From Prinia subflava (lineage: Eukaryota; Chordata; Aves; Passeriformes; Cisticolidae): a stretch of 64,000 bases of DNA. The stretch covers positions 16,054,693 to 16,118,692 of the forward strand of contig NC_086257.1 in assembly GCF_021018805.1 (NCBI RefSeq), read 5' to 3'. This document shows, piece by piece, positions 1-10,961 of this stretch. The notes under the pieces are model-generated. The model was not told the DNA's origin. It saw nothing but the letters and a program-made list of their open reading frames with translations, and did not search any database. The number at the start of each line of letters is the position of its first letter. Position 1 is the first letter of the stretch. The translations under genes and the position numbers were made by a program.

Positions 1-147
1 TCTCTGAAGGGTCAGCCAGTCCCCCTCTCCTTTTCCTTAGGGGTCAGCTGCCCACCCTGCCAGCTGGGACCCCAGCCACCCTTGCAGGAAAGGTGGAGAA
101 GGACAGCTTGGGGATGAGGAGGGTGAGGAAGCAGCATGTTCACTTGC

Positions 148-327
148 CTCCACGGCTGCTCTTGAAGCGTGGGTCCTGCTGGCCTTGCTGCAGGGAGCAG
201 GGGCAGGTGGGCAGCCCCTGGCTCCATGCCCTGGGCTCCTGCTGCCGCCCTGTCCACGCCAGGCACTTCAGCCAGTAGTTGTTGCCCACACGGCTCTCCA
301 GCTTGTAGATCCACAGTCCACGGAGGT
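148..327 (-). CDS. MUC4: MUC4 exon 8, AMOP domain start
   Basis: The acceptor CTGCTCAG precedes 327. The exon encodes DLRGLWIYKLES, then NNYWLKCLAW, GLPTCPCSLQQGQQDPRF. The spaced Cys residues and the CPCS.QQG..D.RF signature are those of the AMOP domain that follows NIDO in MUC4. The best donor is the non-canonical GAG|GCAAGTG, with GC at 147-146. A weaker GT donor lies 4 bases further at 143-142. The next exon is not visible in the remaining 140 bp. Confidence 0.82.
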
Positions 328-3300
328 CTGAGCAGGGAGACAAACCATGGGCTGTCACCTTGGCCAAGGGGACCACAGGGGCTGTTTTGTCTCAAGGTGA
401 GAGTCATGTGGTGCTGATGCTGGAAGCTAAGCCCACGCCGACCCCCAGCCATTGGACCCCATGTTCAACAGCCACTCAACAGAAGGGGAGAGGGAGAGGC
501 TCTTGCCAAAGAAGAAAGCCTTGGGACAGAGCCATTGGCACAAAAAGTGACCATGGGCACAGCAGGGATGTTTCAGCTTTAAGGCATAGCTGGTACCCAG
601 CCTTGAGGGGGAAAGCCTGGACTTGAGGACTCAGTGAGAGCCTCACCACAGGGGCAGGCTGGATTTCATTCCCTGGGAATACTCCCCTCCTTGTGAACCC
701 ACCCCAGCTGTGTGGCACTACCTGTGTTGTAGCCCCTGAACTGGTCAGGGCGATATTTAGCAGCTGGAGGTCTCTTAGTCAGGTCATCATTGTGGTAAAA
801 GCCATCCCCACTGAGGGAAGAGGAAAGAGGAAAAATCAGGGGTTGTTCTTCCTGGGTGGTATTACAGCCCCAAACCCAAACCCAGCTTGCCCTTCAGCCA
901 TCCTGATCCCATGCCAGTGGAATTGCAGCACTCACATGGCAGCCCTGGGGACAAGAGGGCAAAGGCAAGAGCTGCCCCAGCCTGCTTCCTCCTCTGTGTA
1001 GGGTACAGTTATTTTGGGTGCTTCAAACACTGCTGCTGCATCAGGGGCTGAGCCCACAGGCATCTGAAGACCCCCACAAGCAGCTTCCATGGTTTCCAGC
1101 ATTTTGCCAGGTGATTTGGAGCAGAAACCCACGAGTGGTCTCACACACACACACATGCCTGTGCCGCCTGCACTTCCCATCCAGGCCATCTTTTCCTTAC
1201 CCAGCTGCAGCAAGCAGCTAATGAGAAAACCCCGGAGACAGCATGTACAGGGCAAGACGTAATGTGAGGAGGCAGGAAGCAACTGCTCCGGCCAAGCACG
1301 GAAATCCCTTCCCTCGGCTGGTGCAAAGTTCAGCAAACATCCCCTATTTCCCACTCCTTCCACCCAAACTGCCAGGATGCTGGGGGCCCAGGACTCCAGA
1401 GGGATTTGTGGATCTTACAACAAGCACAGTCCAGCAAGACAGCATGCTGCAGCATGATCCAGTCCCTAAGGGGGTAAATTTGTTTGTGAGGCCCCTATAT
1501 GCTAGGATATATGGTCATGCAGACATCATGTGGGCTGTCCTCATCCTTGCAGGGCACTCCCTGGGACATGGGGGAAGGATTCAACCAGCAGAGGCTGTGG
1601 GTTGGATGTACCCCAGTGTTCAGAGGGGGCAGGGATGGGGGGCTGAGCTGCTGTACCTGGTGTAGCCGATGAGGACGTTGGTGGAAGTGAGCCTGGTGTA
1701 ATCCCACTGCATGCCTCCGTCCTGGTACAGCATCAGGATGTAGGACCTGAAGCCATCAGTGGTCAGGACAGCCTGGTATGTGATTGTCTGCGGAGAAGCA
1801 GTGCAGACAGGTAAGAAAGTGAGTGGAGATGTGGGGCGGTGCTTGCTGGGGAATGGCCAGACTGAGGTCTGGAGGGAAACAAGGCAAACACAGCTAGGCC
1901 TGGTTCACATTTCACATGGAAAATGTGATGGTTTTACTTTGAAACTGTTCCATGACAAGCTTCAAATTCACTCAATTTTACGCCTCTGAAAAACAGCATT
2001 TCTGGTGCACAATAAACTCCCACCACCTTAAAGAGAAAGGTTTTATGGAATGGGGGAAGTTCAACTAAAGATGTCCCTCAAAAAAACCTAAAAACCACTA
2101 AAACATGGGCACAGCCCAGTACTTTTTGGCAAAATTCTTCAAGACTAGCCTTTGTCACAAAACTGGTTCTTATTTTCAGGCACAGAGAAGGTCATTGCCT
2201 GTGGGTCTTGGGGTTTTTTGACAACTCAACTGTGCTCAACTGTGCTCCATCAGTCCCTCACCTTACGGGTGTCAGTCCATGCTGAGTAGACAGGTGCCTT
2301 CTCCCAGGTGATTTTCAGGGTCCAGGCTGCAGAGTAGGAGGACCTCAGGTACCTCTGGACCTTTGCTTCCACATCACGGACGAACGGCGGCTTGGCAGTG
2401 TTGAGGGTGGAGAACTCCTGTGGGTTGGGAGCACACAGATCTGCATCAGCCCCCAGAGGGACAAAACAGGCCTAGACTGGGGTCACACACAGACCCCTGC
2501 AACCAAAGTGCTGGATGGGATTTGGATGGCTCAAGAGGTGACATTGCATCAAAAGCTCTTAGATTTGGCTCAGAAAAGGGAAAAACCATTCATGGGCTTC
2601 ATTAATTACAGGTCTCAGGAGGCATCTACAGAATAGATGATGAGTTTATGAGCAAAAGGTGTTCCGTGCAATCATGTTCCCAGGGGGCTTCACTTACCTG
2701 GTAAAAGGTGGTGCCAACACCTCTGGAGAAGTCAGCATTGTCCCAAAATACAGCAATCATGGGGACCTCTTCGTGGCCATTGAAGCCATTGGGAGGAGGG
2801 TTGGGGTACGTGAGGGCTCTGTTGTCCGAGGCTGGGAAAATGATCTGTCCATTGTCTGTAAACTGAGCAGAGGGATCCCTCCATCAGGTGAGATCAGGAC
2901 CAGCAGCCCTCCCATTTCCAAGTCCATTTTGAGCAATGCCCAAAGAAAGCCACCACCTGCCACTGCTGAAACGGCCACAAAGTCACCTCCTGCTGCAAAC
3001 AGACCACAGCAGCATGCCAATAGCTCTGGCCCACAAGAGCCCCATCCCAGGCACCTGGTCCATGGTGCCTCTCCCAGGCTTTTGAGTGATGGCCTCTTGC
3101 CCAATGAGTCAAGCCCAAGTAGACTCACGTAGAGAGAGCTGCGCAGGGTTTTCCCAAATGGGAATCCAGTCTCAGGCTTGAAAAGTGGAGAATTAAAATC
3201 CACTCTCCTTTCCATGTACTCCTGATCATTTTCCCTTGCTCCATACCCATAGAGGGGCACAGCTGGAACTGGAAAAGAAAACAAACAAACAATAAAACCA

Positions 3301-6300
3301 AACCACATTTACAGCAAAGCCTTTGGTCTGTATCAAAAATTTTAAAGGGCTGAAATCTTTTTGCTTCTACTGGGACAGAGCCTGGGCAGCAGAAGGGTGG
3401 GGGGACACTGCCTAAAGCCTCCAGGGATACTGCATGTCACCTTCCCTTGCAGGAGCTTTTCCCCTCCCCTTTCACTGCCCTTCACAAACACAGCTGTCCT
3501 AAACCTGCTGTGATGGCCTTTGTGGCCACTGTCCCCTGTTTCAACCAGCCCTGTTGGGACACTGTGCTGAATTACTGCCATTAGAAGGGGAAGAACATTG
3601 CACAACGACAGTGGCAGGGAAGAGCACAGAACTGAACACCCACAGCTCTTTCTAGAGACTTTTACAGCCTCCGGCTCCCTATTTATGTCTGTTAAAAAAA
3701 CCTTTGGAGGGGATGGGTTTTCCAGCTGATGGGACTGTATTGAAGGCAGGCTCAGCCTGCCGACAGTGCAAGTTCATGTGCAGGGACTCCTTGTGCCGTC
3801 TGCCCCAGGATCCTGCCTTCAAACAGATCCCTCGTTCTCTGGGCACTGAATGTCCCTGAGGATGGGCCATCAGGACCTGGATGTGTCAGTCCCACCCAGG
3901 CTGCTGGGTGAGCATCACGTACCTGCGGGACGGGGCAGCAGGGTTGGGGCAGCTGCTGGCACTGCTGGTGGAGCTGGAACCACGGGGGACGATGCTCGGG
4001 AGGTGACAGAGGCTGCTCCTGGCCTGGGGAGCACCTCCCTGCCCCCGGGCAGGGGTGCTGCTGGGGCCGGGCCGGCGAGGGCCGGGCTGCAGGATGTGGC
4101 TGGGGACCCGCCCCGAGATCCCCCCCGGCCTGGGGAGGCTCCAGAAGGGCTCGACCCAGAGGTGGCAGGGGCTCTGTTTGCCAGGCTGGTGGGCAGCTCC
4201 CTGCCCAGGAACGGCTGCAGGGCAGCGGGTGACGAGCCACCAGCAGGTCGTGGCCCCAGGGCTTTTTCTCCGGGACTGCCAGCAGTGATCCCAGCGGGAG
4301 GAATGCCAGGGAGCCCTGGGCTCGCCCCAGGTGGGGAGTGAATCTCCTCATGTGCCGCGGATCCAGCGGCACTGGGAAGGAGATGGCTTACATCTCCCTG
4401 CCCTGTCACGGTTCCATGGAGCACAGCGCTCCCTTCCCCAGGAGCAGGGCCAGAGGGGGCTCCGGGGCTCGCCGGCTGCCGGGGAGGCAGGAGCGAGGCA
4501 GGGCCCCCTGGCACAGCAGCCCCCAGGTCCCCCTTTCCCCCTGCAGGGTCCCCCACTATCCACTCACTTGCCGAGAGCCCAGGGCTGGCAGGCACCCCTC
4601 TGGCAGGATTCCCTCCCTGTGGAGCAGAGGGCAGCACCGGGGCGGCGTTGGGGGGTATGGGAGCATGAGGGGACGCTTCTCCCAAAGGTGCTGGCATGCC
4701 TGAGGCCACCTCATCTTCAACAGACCACGACTGAGCACCTCCAGCTTCTTCTGACAGCCCACTGGGCGACCCTGGCAGCAGGGGGCTGCTCCCACTCTGG
4801 GTGCTTGGTGCAGAGTCAGGGCCTCCATTGGGTGCCAGCCCCGAGCTCAGCCCACGTCCAGGGAGAGGCAGAGAAGCAGGCACCGAGGTGGTCATGCCAT
4901 TGGAACCACTGCTGCTGTCTGGAGCCACTGGGACCAGGCTGGCACCAGGGGAAGGTCCCCCATTCACCGAGTCTCTTCCGGGCACCTTCACCACATTGAC
5001 TTCGCTCAATTTTCCATCAGAAAGTTCAGTATTGGTACCACTTTGGGTGCCAGGGGCAGACACAGGGGCTTCTTGAGGGCCAGCAGCCTCCAAGCCTGTG
5101 TTCAAGCCACCACCAGCTGCAGCAGCTCCAGGAAAGCTTGTGTCATCAGCAGCCTCGCCTGTCCTCCCAGGTAATGAAGAGCCCTCTGTAGACAAGGAAG
5201 AAGATGCAGACTGCAGCACTCCTCCTGTTTCTCCATCAAGGTTTTCTGAAGCAGCTGGTCCCATTCCAGTAGGAGCCTGGGGCTGCCCTGTGGACCCTTC
5301 ACTTGCCCCTTCTCCCGCAGCAGGAAGGACCCCAGTGCCAGCACCCAGGGAGGGCTGAAGACCTTCAGCAGCACTGTCTGCTCCTTGGGGTGAGCCCAGG
5401 CTGGATGGATCTGAAACAGAGGATGCTGCAACATCACCACTGGGAGAGGCTGAACCAGATGAGGAACCTGCACCAGGCAGTTCACCCTGCTGAGGGCTGG
5501 CAGCTGAAGGACTTGTCTCCATGTTGGGATTTTCACTCACTGGGTTTCCTGCCTCATCCCCAGCACTCTCAGCTCCCTGCACCAGACCAAGTCCTGGGCC
5601 AGTTTCACCCTCTGGAGAGGCTGGGGACAGACTGTCTGGGACTGCAGGTGGGATGGGTCCTGCTTCATCACCCCTTGGCACAGAAGGTGCTGCCACATCA
5701 CTGGGGGAAGCAATACCAGATGGGGAATCGGCACTGGGCAGTTGATCCACCCCAGCTGCTATTCCATTCCCTGCAGTGGAGCTCAGGGGTGGCTCAGACT
5801 CAATCCCACTGCCTGCTCCTTCCAGTGCTGGCTCTGCTGTGCTGGCTCCTTGCCCTTCTGCTGCTGGCAACCCCACATCTGTGCCAAGCTGGTCCCCAAG
5901 GCCAGGGGATGGGGGTCCTGCTGGTTCCTGAACTGCTGAGCTGGGGCTGTCCCACGCTGAAGTCGAGTCGGTGTTGGGCCCTTGGGCTCCAGGGAGACCT
6001 GCTCCCACGGGAGCACCAGCTGCTGCTCCCCATGGCTGTGACCCATCAAAGGATGGAGAGCCAGGTGCTCCTGGGGCAGCACTGAGGTCAGGGCTCACTG
6101 CTGTCTCTGCCTCAGACACAGGGCCAGCCACAGATCCTGGGGGTGGGAAAACAGCCCCATGAGCACTGGCAGATTCACCGGGCAGGTCTCCTGGTCCTTG
6201 AGGCCCTGAGAGATCAGGCTTCATTGCAGCATTGCTGGGAGGTGCAGGACTAAGTGAGGACTCTTGTCCCAGTGCTAGAGCTCCTCCTGTTCCTGTTCCA

Positions 6301-9300
6301 TCCCCAAGTGCTGATGGAGGGGAAAGTTCAGCATGCGCCATATCCCCTGTTTCTTCTGCTGGCAGCTCTCCGGTGTTAGTGAGGTCCTGCTGAGGGCTGG
6401 CAGCTGAAGGACTTGTCTCCATGTTGGGATTTTCACTCACTGGGTTTCCTGCCTCATCCCCAGCACTCTCAGCTCCCTGCACCAGACCAAGTCCTGGGCC
6501 AGTTTCACCCTCTGGAGAGGCTGGGGACAGACTGTCTGGGACTGCAGGTGGGATGGGTCCTGCTTCATCACCCCTTGGCACAGAAGGTGCTGCCACATCA
6601 CTGGGGGAAGCAATACCAGATGGGGAATCGGCACTGGGCAGTTGATCCACCCCAGCTGCTATTCCATTCCCTGCAGTGGAGCTCAGGGGTGGCTCAGACT
6701 CAATCCCACTGCCTGCTCCTTCCAGTGCTGGCTCTGCCGTGCTGGCTCCTTGCCCTTCTGCTGCTGGCAACCCCACATCTGTGCCAAGCTGGTCCCCAAG
6801 GCCAGGGGATGGGGGTCCTGCTGGTTCCTGAACTGCTGAGCTGGGGCTGTCCCACGCTGGAGTCGAGTCGGTGTCGGGCCCTTGGGCTCCAGGGAGACCT
6901 GCTCCCACGGGAGCACCAGCTGCTGCTCCCCATGGCTGTGACCCATCAAAGGATGGAGAGCCAGGTGCTCCTGGGGCAGCACTGAGGTCAGGGCTCACTG
7001 CTGTCTCTGCCTCAGACACAGGGCCAGCCACAGATCCTGGGGGTGGGAAAACAGCCCCAGGAGCACTGGCAGATTCACCGGGCAGGTCTCCTGGTCCTTG
7101 AGGCCCTGAGAGATCAGGCTTCATTGCAGCATTGCTGGGAGGTGCAGGACTAAGCGAGGACTCTTGTCCCAGTGCTGGGGCTTCTCCTGTTCCTGTTCCA
7201 TCCCCAAGTGCTGATGGAGGGGAAAGTTCAGCATTTGCCAAGTCTTCTGCTCTTCCAGCCAGCAGCTCTCCATTATCTCCATCAGGAGATCCTGAGGGCT
7301 GAAGGGCTGGAGGACTCATGTCACTCTGGGTATCTTCATAGGGACTGGTGTCCCCTGGACCTCCTGCCTGTGCCATGTCCCCTGCCCCTTCAGTACCCTG
7401 ACCCTGGATCCCAGCAGTGGGCTGTGCCACTCCATCAGGTACAAAAGGCGCTGGGCTGGGCGCATCTGAATCTGAACTCAAGCCAGTGCCAAGTCCATCG
7501 GCTTCCTGGGGAGCTCCTGCTGGCATCCCCGCTGGCTGTGACTCCTCAGGAGATGGAGACACAGCTGCTTCTGGGCCAGTAGCGAGGTCAGGACTTGCTG
7601 ATGTCTCTGCTGCACCATCAGCTGCAGGCAGGGTGCTTGCTCCAGCCTCTGGGGCTGGGTAAGCAGCTCTAGAAACACTGGGGGTGTCTGTGGGGGATGT
7701 CAGAGCATCAGGAAGCAGCAGTGGCTGTTCTGCAGTGGGGTCCTGCCATGGAGCAGGTTGAAGGGGTGGACTGGTCAGATCCATGGCTCCCACATCCCCT
7801 GCAGGCAGTGCAGTGGCTGAGACTGGGAGATTCATGCCACTCTGTGCATCAGTGGGAAGCCCTGGTGCCGGCAGTGAGGTTGCAGTGTCCTCTGTTTCCT
7901 CAGGTGCTGCAGGTGACAAGGTTGAACTCGAAGCCTCTGGTGACACCCCGGGAACTCCCTGCCCATCCCCATCCCCACCGATGGATGGTGTCAGTGAAAT
8001 GTCTGGGCTCAGTGCCTGGCCAGGGAGGAGGGAGGACTTCCCAGGGTTTTCCACTGTTCCTGATGTCACTGGGCTCTCCGGAGGTAGATGGGATGAGCTG
8101 GCTGTGCTGAATTCACCATTTATTGCATCTCCTGCATCTTCAGATCCTTCAGCCAAAGGACTTTCCTCACCATCTGGGGCCATTTCTCCTGCTGGCTCTG
8201 GGCTAATGCCCTCAACCCCACCCACTGCTCCATCCTGCTGTGTTGGAAGCAGCTCCCCGGCATCAGGACTGGGGCCTGAGGAGTTGGCACTGGCTTCACT
8301 TTGAATAGCTTCAGGCAGGATTACGCCTTCCTCGACAGCTCCCTTGGCTGTGGTCAGCCCTTGGCTCAGCAGCACAGTGACACCAGCAGCTGTCTCTGGC
8401 ACCCAGGTGACAGAGGGGAGGGGTGGTGGAGGGGTGGTGTGGAAGGATGTAGTGCCAGTACTGAGGTCTGTGTCTTCTCCTCTGTTTGCAGGGATGTCCT
8501 CCTTCACATCCTCAAGGACAGGGGTGGTCCCCAGAGGGACATCAGGAGGGACCTCTAGTTCATCCTGCACTGCTTCTGGGGTGACAGCGGGGTGCTGTGC
8601 GGTGATGGCGGCTGCAGTCGTGGCTGCTTTGGCAGCAGCTGAATTTCCCTCAGGACTCTGAGTGGTGTTAGGAGCCTTGGTCTCATTCATCAGAGCTGGC
8701 ACTGAAGAGCTGTATTCGCTTGTCACCATCACCGGGTCCGTGTCAGTCCAGGGAGGGAAAGTCTCAGCATCAGCTGCTGTGTTGCTCCTCTCTGTAATGA
8801 AGGAAGTACTGGGCCACTCGTCCTCTGTTGTCATGGGGAAAGCTGTCCCCACAATGAAGGACCCATCGGTAGTGACGGGGACAGCAGCCACAGCCCCAAG
8901 CCCTGCAGAGAAGCACAGAGAGGAGTGTTAGGGTGGGAGCTGGAGCTGGCAGCCTGCCAGGCTCAGACACCTCTCAGTGAGGGTCATGAAGCTCCCACCG
9001 CTTCTTAAACCCCTTCTGCCTCATCCCACAGCCTTGCAAGGCCCTGATTTAAAAGCCAAGGAGTGCGCTCTGGGCTGCCTTGGGCACAGCACTGCACAGC
9101 AGCGCTTGCATCCTCAGCAGCTGGCAGCTGAGACAGGACACAACTCATCACAGCTCAGAAAGAGACACTGGTGCAAGCACAGCAGCAAAAGCAGCTGCAG
9201 AAACCCAGTCCAGTCATGCTGGGGACGGTACTGGGATGCCTGGCCACAGGTAGAGCTGGAGCCCATTAAGTCTGGTTCATAGCCCTGGGGGTGTCTGTGG

Positions 9301-10812
9301 AGCTCTGCCACCTCAGGGCAACCCTCAGCCCTCTTTCCATCACTGCAGGGACAGCTCTGAGCACATTTCCTTCTACAGAGCCTGGGGTGTTCTGTGTTTT
9401 TTTCACCTTTCGGGTGTCTGAGGGACATTAAAATAACTTTACCCAAAGCTCTTTGTCAGACAGGAAAGCCAAGGCTTAGGGAAGCCCTCCCTGACTGCAG
9501 ATGGATTCTGATCTGCTGCACTTAAAGCAGGTTCAATAAAACTCTCCTTGGCTGGGCACCTGCCTGCTCCTGCCCCCATCTCTCTTGCCTCCAGCTGACT
9601 GAAGGCACCAGGGGCTCCCCGCCCATGGAGGGAACATTTGCAAGCTCCCAGGACCTAGCCCTGCTTACAGTTCTCTCCTCTTGCTGCCAAAATCCTAACC
9701 CACATCCAGGAGCTCTGCTGAAAGGAGACACCTGCCCACACCCCAGACGTGTCTCCCAGAACCTACTGGCACCCATGGGTGACGTTTCACATGGTCTTAT
9801 TTTTAGGACAGGGACACAGGCTGCCGCCGGTGGCTCCGTGAGGAGCCGGGTGGATCTGCTGACGCTTGGTTTTAGGGAGCTTCAATTAGGGGAGACGAGG
9901 GGCACCCCAATGGCAAGATCCAGCAGGGCTTTGCCACAGCCTGACAGCCCCAGCCTGTTCCCAATCCCGGTGCTCCAGTTCATCAGGTTCCCCCTGACAG
10001 GCAGCCAGATCTCCCTGCAGCAGAGGTGCCTTCCAACCTCACCGCCGGCTCAGCTAGTTAGCTCCCAGCTAGCTTGTGCAGGTCATTAATGAATATTAGC
10101 TCCTGTGCAGACCAGTCCTCGAGGGGTCCATCCTCTGCTAGACCCTCATTCCCTTTCCTGGCAGGCTGCTTTAGTGTCATTTTCCCTGACTGGAAAAGGC
10201 CCTTTGTCCCAGCCCCCTCAGCCAAAGGAGCTCAGCAGCTTCCGTCCCTATCTCAGGGAAAACAAAGTATATCAGCCAAGTCACTCCAGTTTAGTATGGC
10301 CCACTCACCCTGGTAAATCCCTGTTTTATCTTCATTCTTAATTGTGGAGCAGGAAACACCACCTACCCCACACACCCATTCATGGGAAGTTTGTGCAAGT
10401 GGGGCCCCAGCATGGAGCACCAGCATCTGTTCTTCCTTGGCTGTGGGAGGGATGGGAGCATCCCTGGGTGCTGCTCTGCCAGCTGGCTTCCCTTGGCTGC
10501 TTTGCTGGAGGGGTACACAGCTGCCTGCAGGCTTCCGGGCTGGGCTCCCATCTCTCCCACGGCTCCACGCCTGCAACCAGCCCCTCGGGGTGATGCCTCC
10601 CTGTAAAATGCTTTTCCAGCTCTTTGGCTGCAATGCCTTGCGAGGACTGGTCATAAGAGGAGTTTCCAGTGCAGCCAGGAGTGAAAAGCATCTCACAGAG
10701 TACCTGCTGCACCCTAACAGGGCTCGGGTAGCAGAAAAATATGGGACATACCGTGCAGAATCCACGTGCAGCATCCCAGGAAGGTGGAGAGCGTCCATCG
10801 CCCGGTCCCCAT
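148..10812 (-). CDS. MUC4: MUC4 mucin, 5' portion (8 exons; gene runs off the window at base 1)
   Basis: This is the N-terminal part of a membrane mucin that lubricates and shields epithelia and, in mammals, binds ErbB2. Coding exons (minus strand) are 10812-10752, 8902-3923, 3268-3129, 2862-2698, 2417-2262, 1787-1657, 810-722 and 327-148. Every junction is GT-AG except the last donor, which appears to be GC, and all phases agree. Domain order is signal peptide, one huge Pro/Ser-rich mucin exon, NIDO (exons 3-7) and AMOP (exon 8). The NIDO blocks include FTDNGQIIFPASD, PMIAVFWDNADF and LYQDGGMQWD. This order and the block sequences fit MUC4 rather than other NIDO/AMOP proteins such as SUSD2. 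The VWD, EGF-like, transmembrane and cytoplasmic parts are outside the window. The adjacent MUC20-like locus matches the human MUC20-MUC4 pairing. The identity is strong; exact exon ends are inferred by eye. Confidence 0.9.
722..810 (-). CDS. MUC4: MUC4 exon 7, end of NIDO region
   Basis: This 89-nt exon has acceptor CCCTCAG and donor CACAG|GTAGTG. It enters in phase 2 and leaves in phase 1, completing a Ser codon with the previous exon to read SGDGFYHNDD and then KYRPDQFRGYN. It corresponds to the SGDGYF...RYRPDRF segment at the end of the MUC4 NIDO domain. Confidence 0.85.
1657..3268 (-). CDS. MUC4: MUC4 exons 3-6, NIDO domain
   Basis: Exons are 3268-3129 (140 nt), 2862-2698 (165 nt), 2417-2262 (156 nt) and 1787-1657 (131 nt), with exit phases 0, 0, 0 and 2. 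They encode a nidogen-like extracellular domain. Recognisable blocks are VPLYGYGAREND, ERRVDFNSPLFKPETGFPFG, FTDNGQIIFP, YPNPPPNGFNGHEEVP, AVFWDNADFSRGVGTTFYQ, AWTLKITWEKAPVYS and TYQAVLTTDGFRSYILMLYQ. The order and spacing match the MUC4 NIDO region. Introns between these exons show no other gene. Confidence 0.92.
3923..8902 (-). CDS. MUC4: MUC4 exon 2, giant mucin (PTS) exon
   Basis: This single uninterrupted exon of 4,980 nt encodes about 1,660 residues, entering and leaving in phase 1. The first roughly 120 residues are Thr/Ser-rich. The bulk is dominated by Pro, Ser, Ala and Gly with scattered Asp/Glu and comparatively little Thr. Motifs such as LSPPSALGDGTGTG and QESSLSPAPPSNAA recur. 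No Cys-rich module is seen inside. The role is inferred to be an extended, O-glycosylated stalk, as in all MUC4 proteins, whose tandem-repeat exon is also exon 2. It contains a near-perfect internal duplication, listed separately. It ends with the donor GCAG|GTACGT. Confidence 0.88.
5487..7235 (-). repeat. Two-copy direct repeat inside MUC4 exon 2 (period 900 bp)
   Basis: Bases 5487-6335 and 6387-7235 are near-identical at an offset of exactly 900 bp. I see only scattered single-base differences, for example at 5837 versus 6737, around 5959-5975 versus 6859-6875, and at 6159 versus 7059. The offset is a multiple of three, so the frame and the roughly 300-residue protein block are preserved. 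The 51 bp between the copies (6336-6386) has no counterpart after copy two. Confidence 0.95.
8903..10751 (-). other. MUC4: MUC4 intron 1
   Basis: This 1.85-kb intron lies between the signal-peptide exon and the mucin exon. I found no conserved exon, RNA gene or repeat in it. Open frames in this stretch are short and lack recognisable similarity. Confidence 0.75.
10752..10812 (-). CDS. MUC4: MUC4 exon 1, start codon and signal peptide
   Basis: The start ATG is at 10812-10810. The exon encodes MGTGRWTLSTFLG followed by a hydrophobic, Cys/Trp-containing stretch, and ends in phase 1 at a CACG|GTATGT donor. Joining to the acceptor at 8904-8903 (CTCTGCAG) reads through as LGAVAAVPVTT, giving a plausible signal peptide of roughly 21-26 residues. 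Two longer overlapping frames, one opening at an ATG at 10927 and one at 10871, end in the wrong phase for exon 2 (phase 2 and phase 0). This short frame is the only one that fits. Confidence 0.82.
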
Positions 10813-10951
10813 GCCTCAGGCCTCCACACAGGCAGAGCACTAGGAAGCTCAAAGGGAGGAGAGAGCAGCAAGGAGCAGCTCCCTCCGTCCCTCCCTGCCT
10901 GCCTCTCCTGCAGAGCTGGAGTCCCACAGGTGCTCCTGCTCCTGCTCCCTC

Positions 10952-10961
10952 CTATTTATAG
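10952..10961 (-). promoter_or_regulatory. MUC4: MUC4 TATA box
   Basis: The minus strand reads CTATAAATAG here, a near-consensus TATA box, 140 bp upstream of the start ATG. Transcription would be expected to begin near 10925-10930, giving a 5' leader of about 115 nt. Of the promoters in this window it is the only one with a clear TATA element; the others are GC-rich. This fits tissue-restricted epithelial expression (inference). Confidence 0.7.

Noticed and set aside
8889..8891. Translation start of the mucin exon at 8891
   Set aside because: The codon is GTG, and an acceptor lies 12 nt upstream in frame with a signal-peptide exon.
10253..10927. 224-codon minus-strand frame opening with an ATG at 10927 and a hydrophobic stretch, as MUC4 exon 1
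   Set aside because: It ends in phase 2 at the good donor and cannot join exon 2, whose acceptor needs phase 1. The short frame from 10812 fits.
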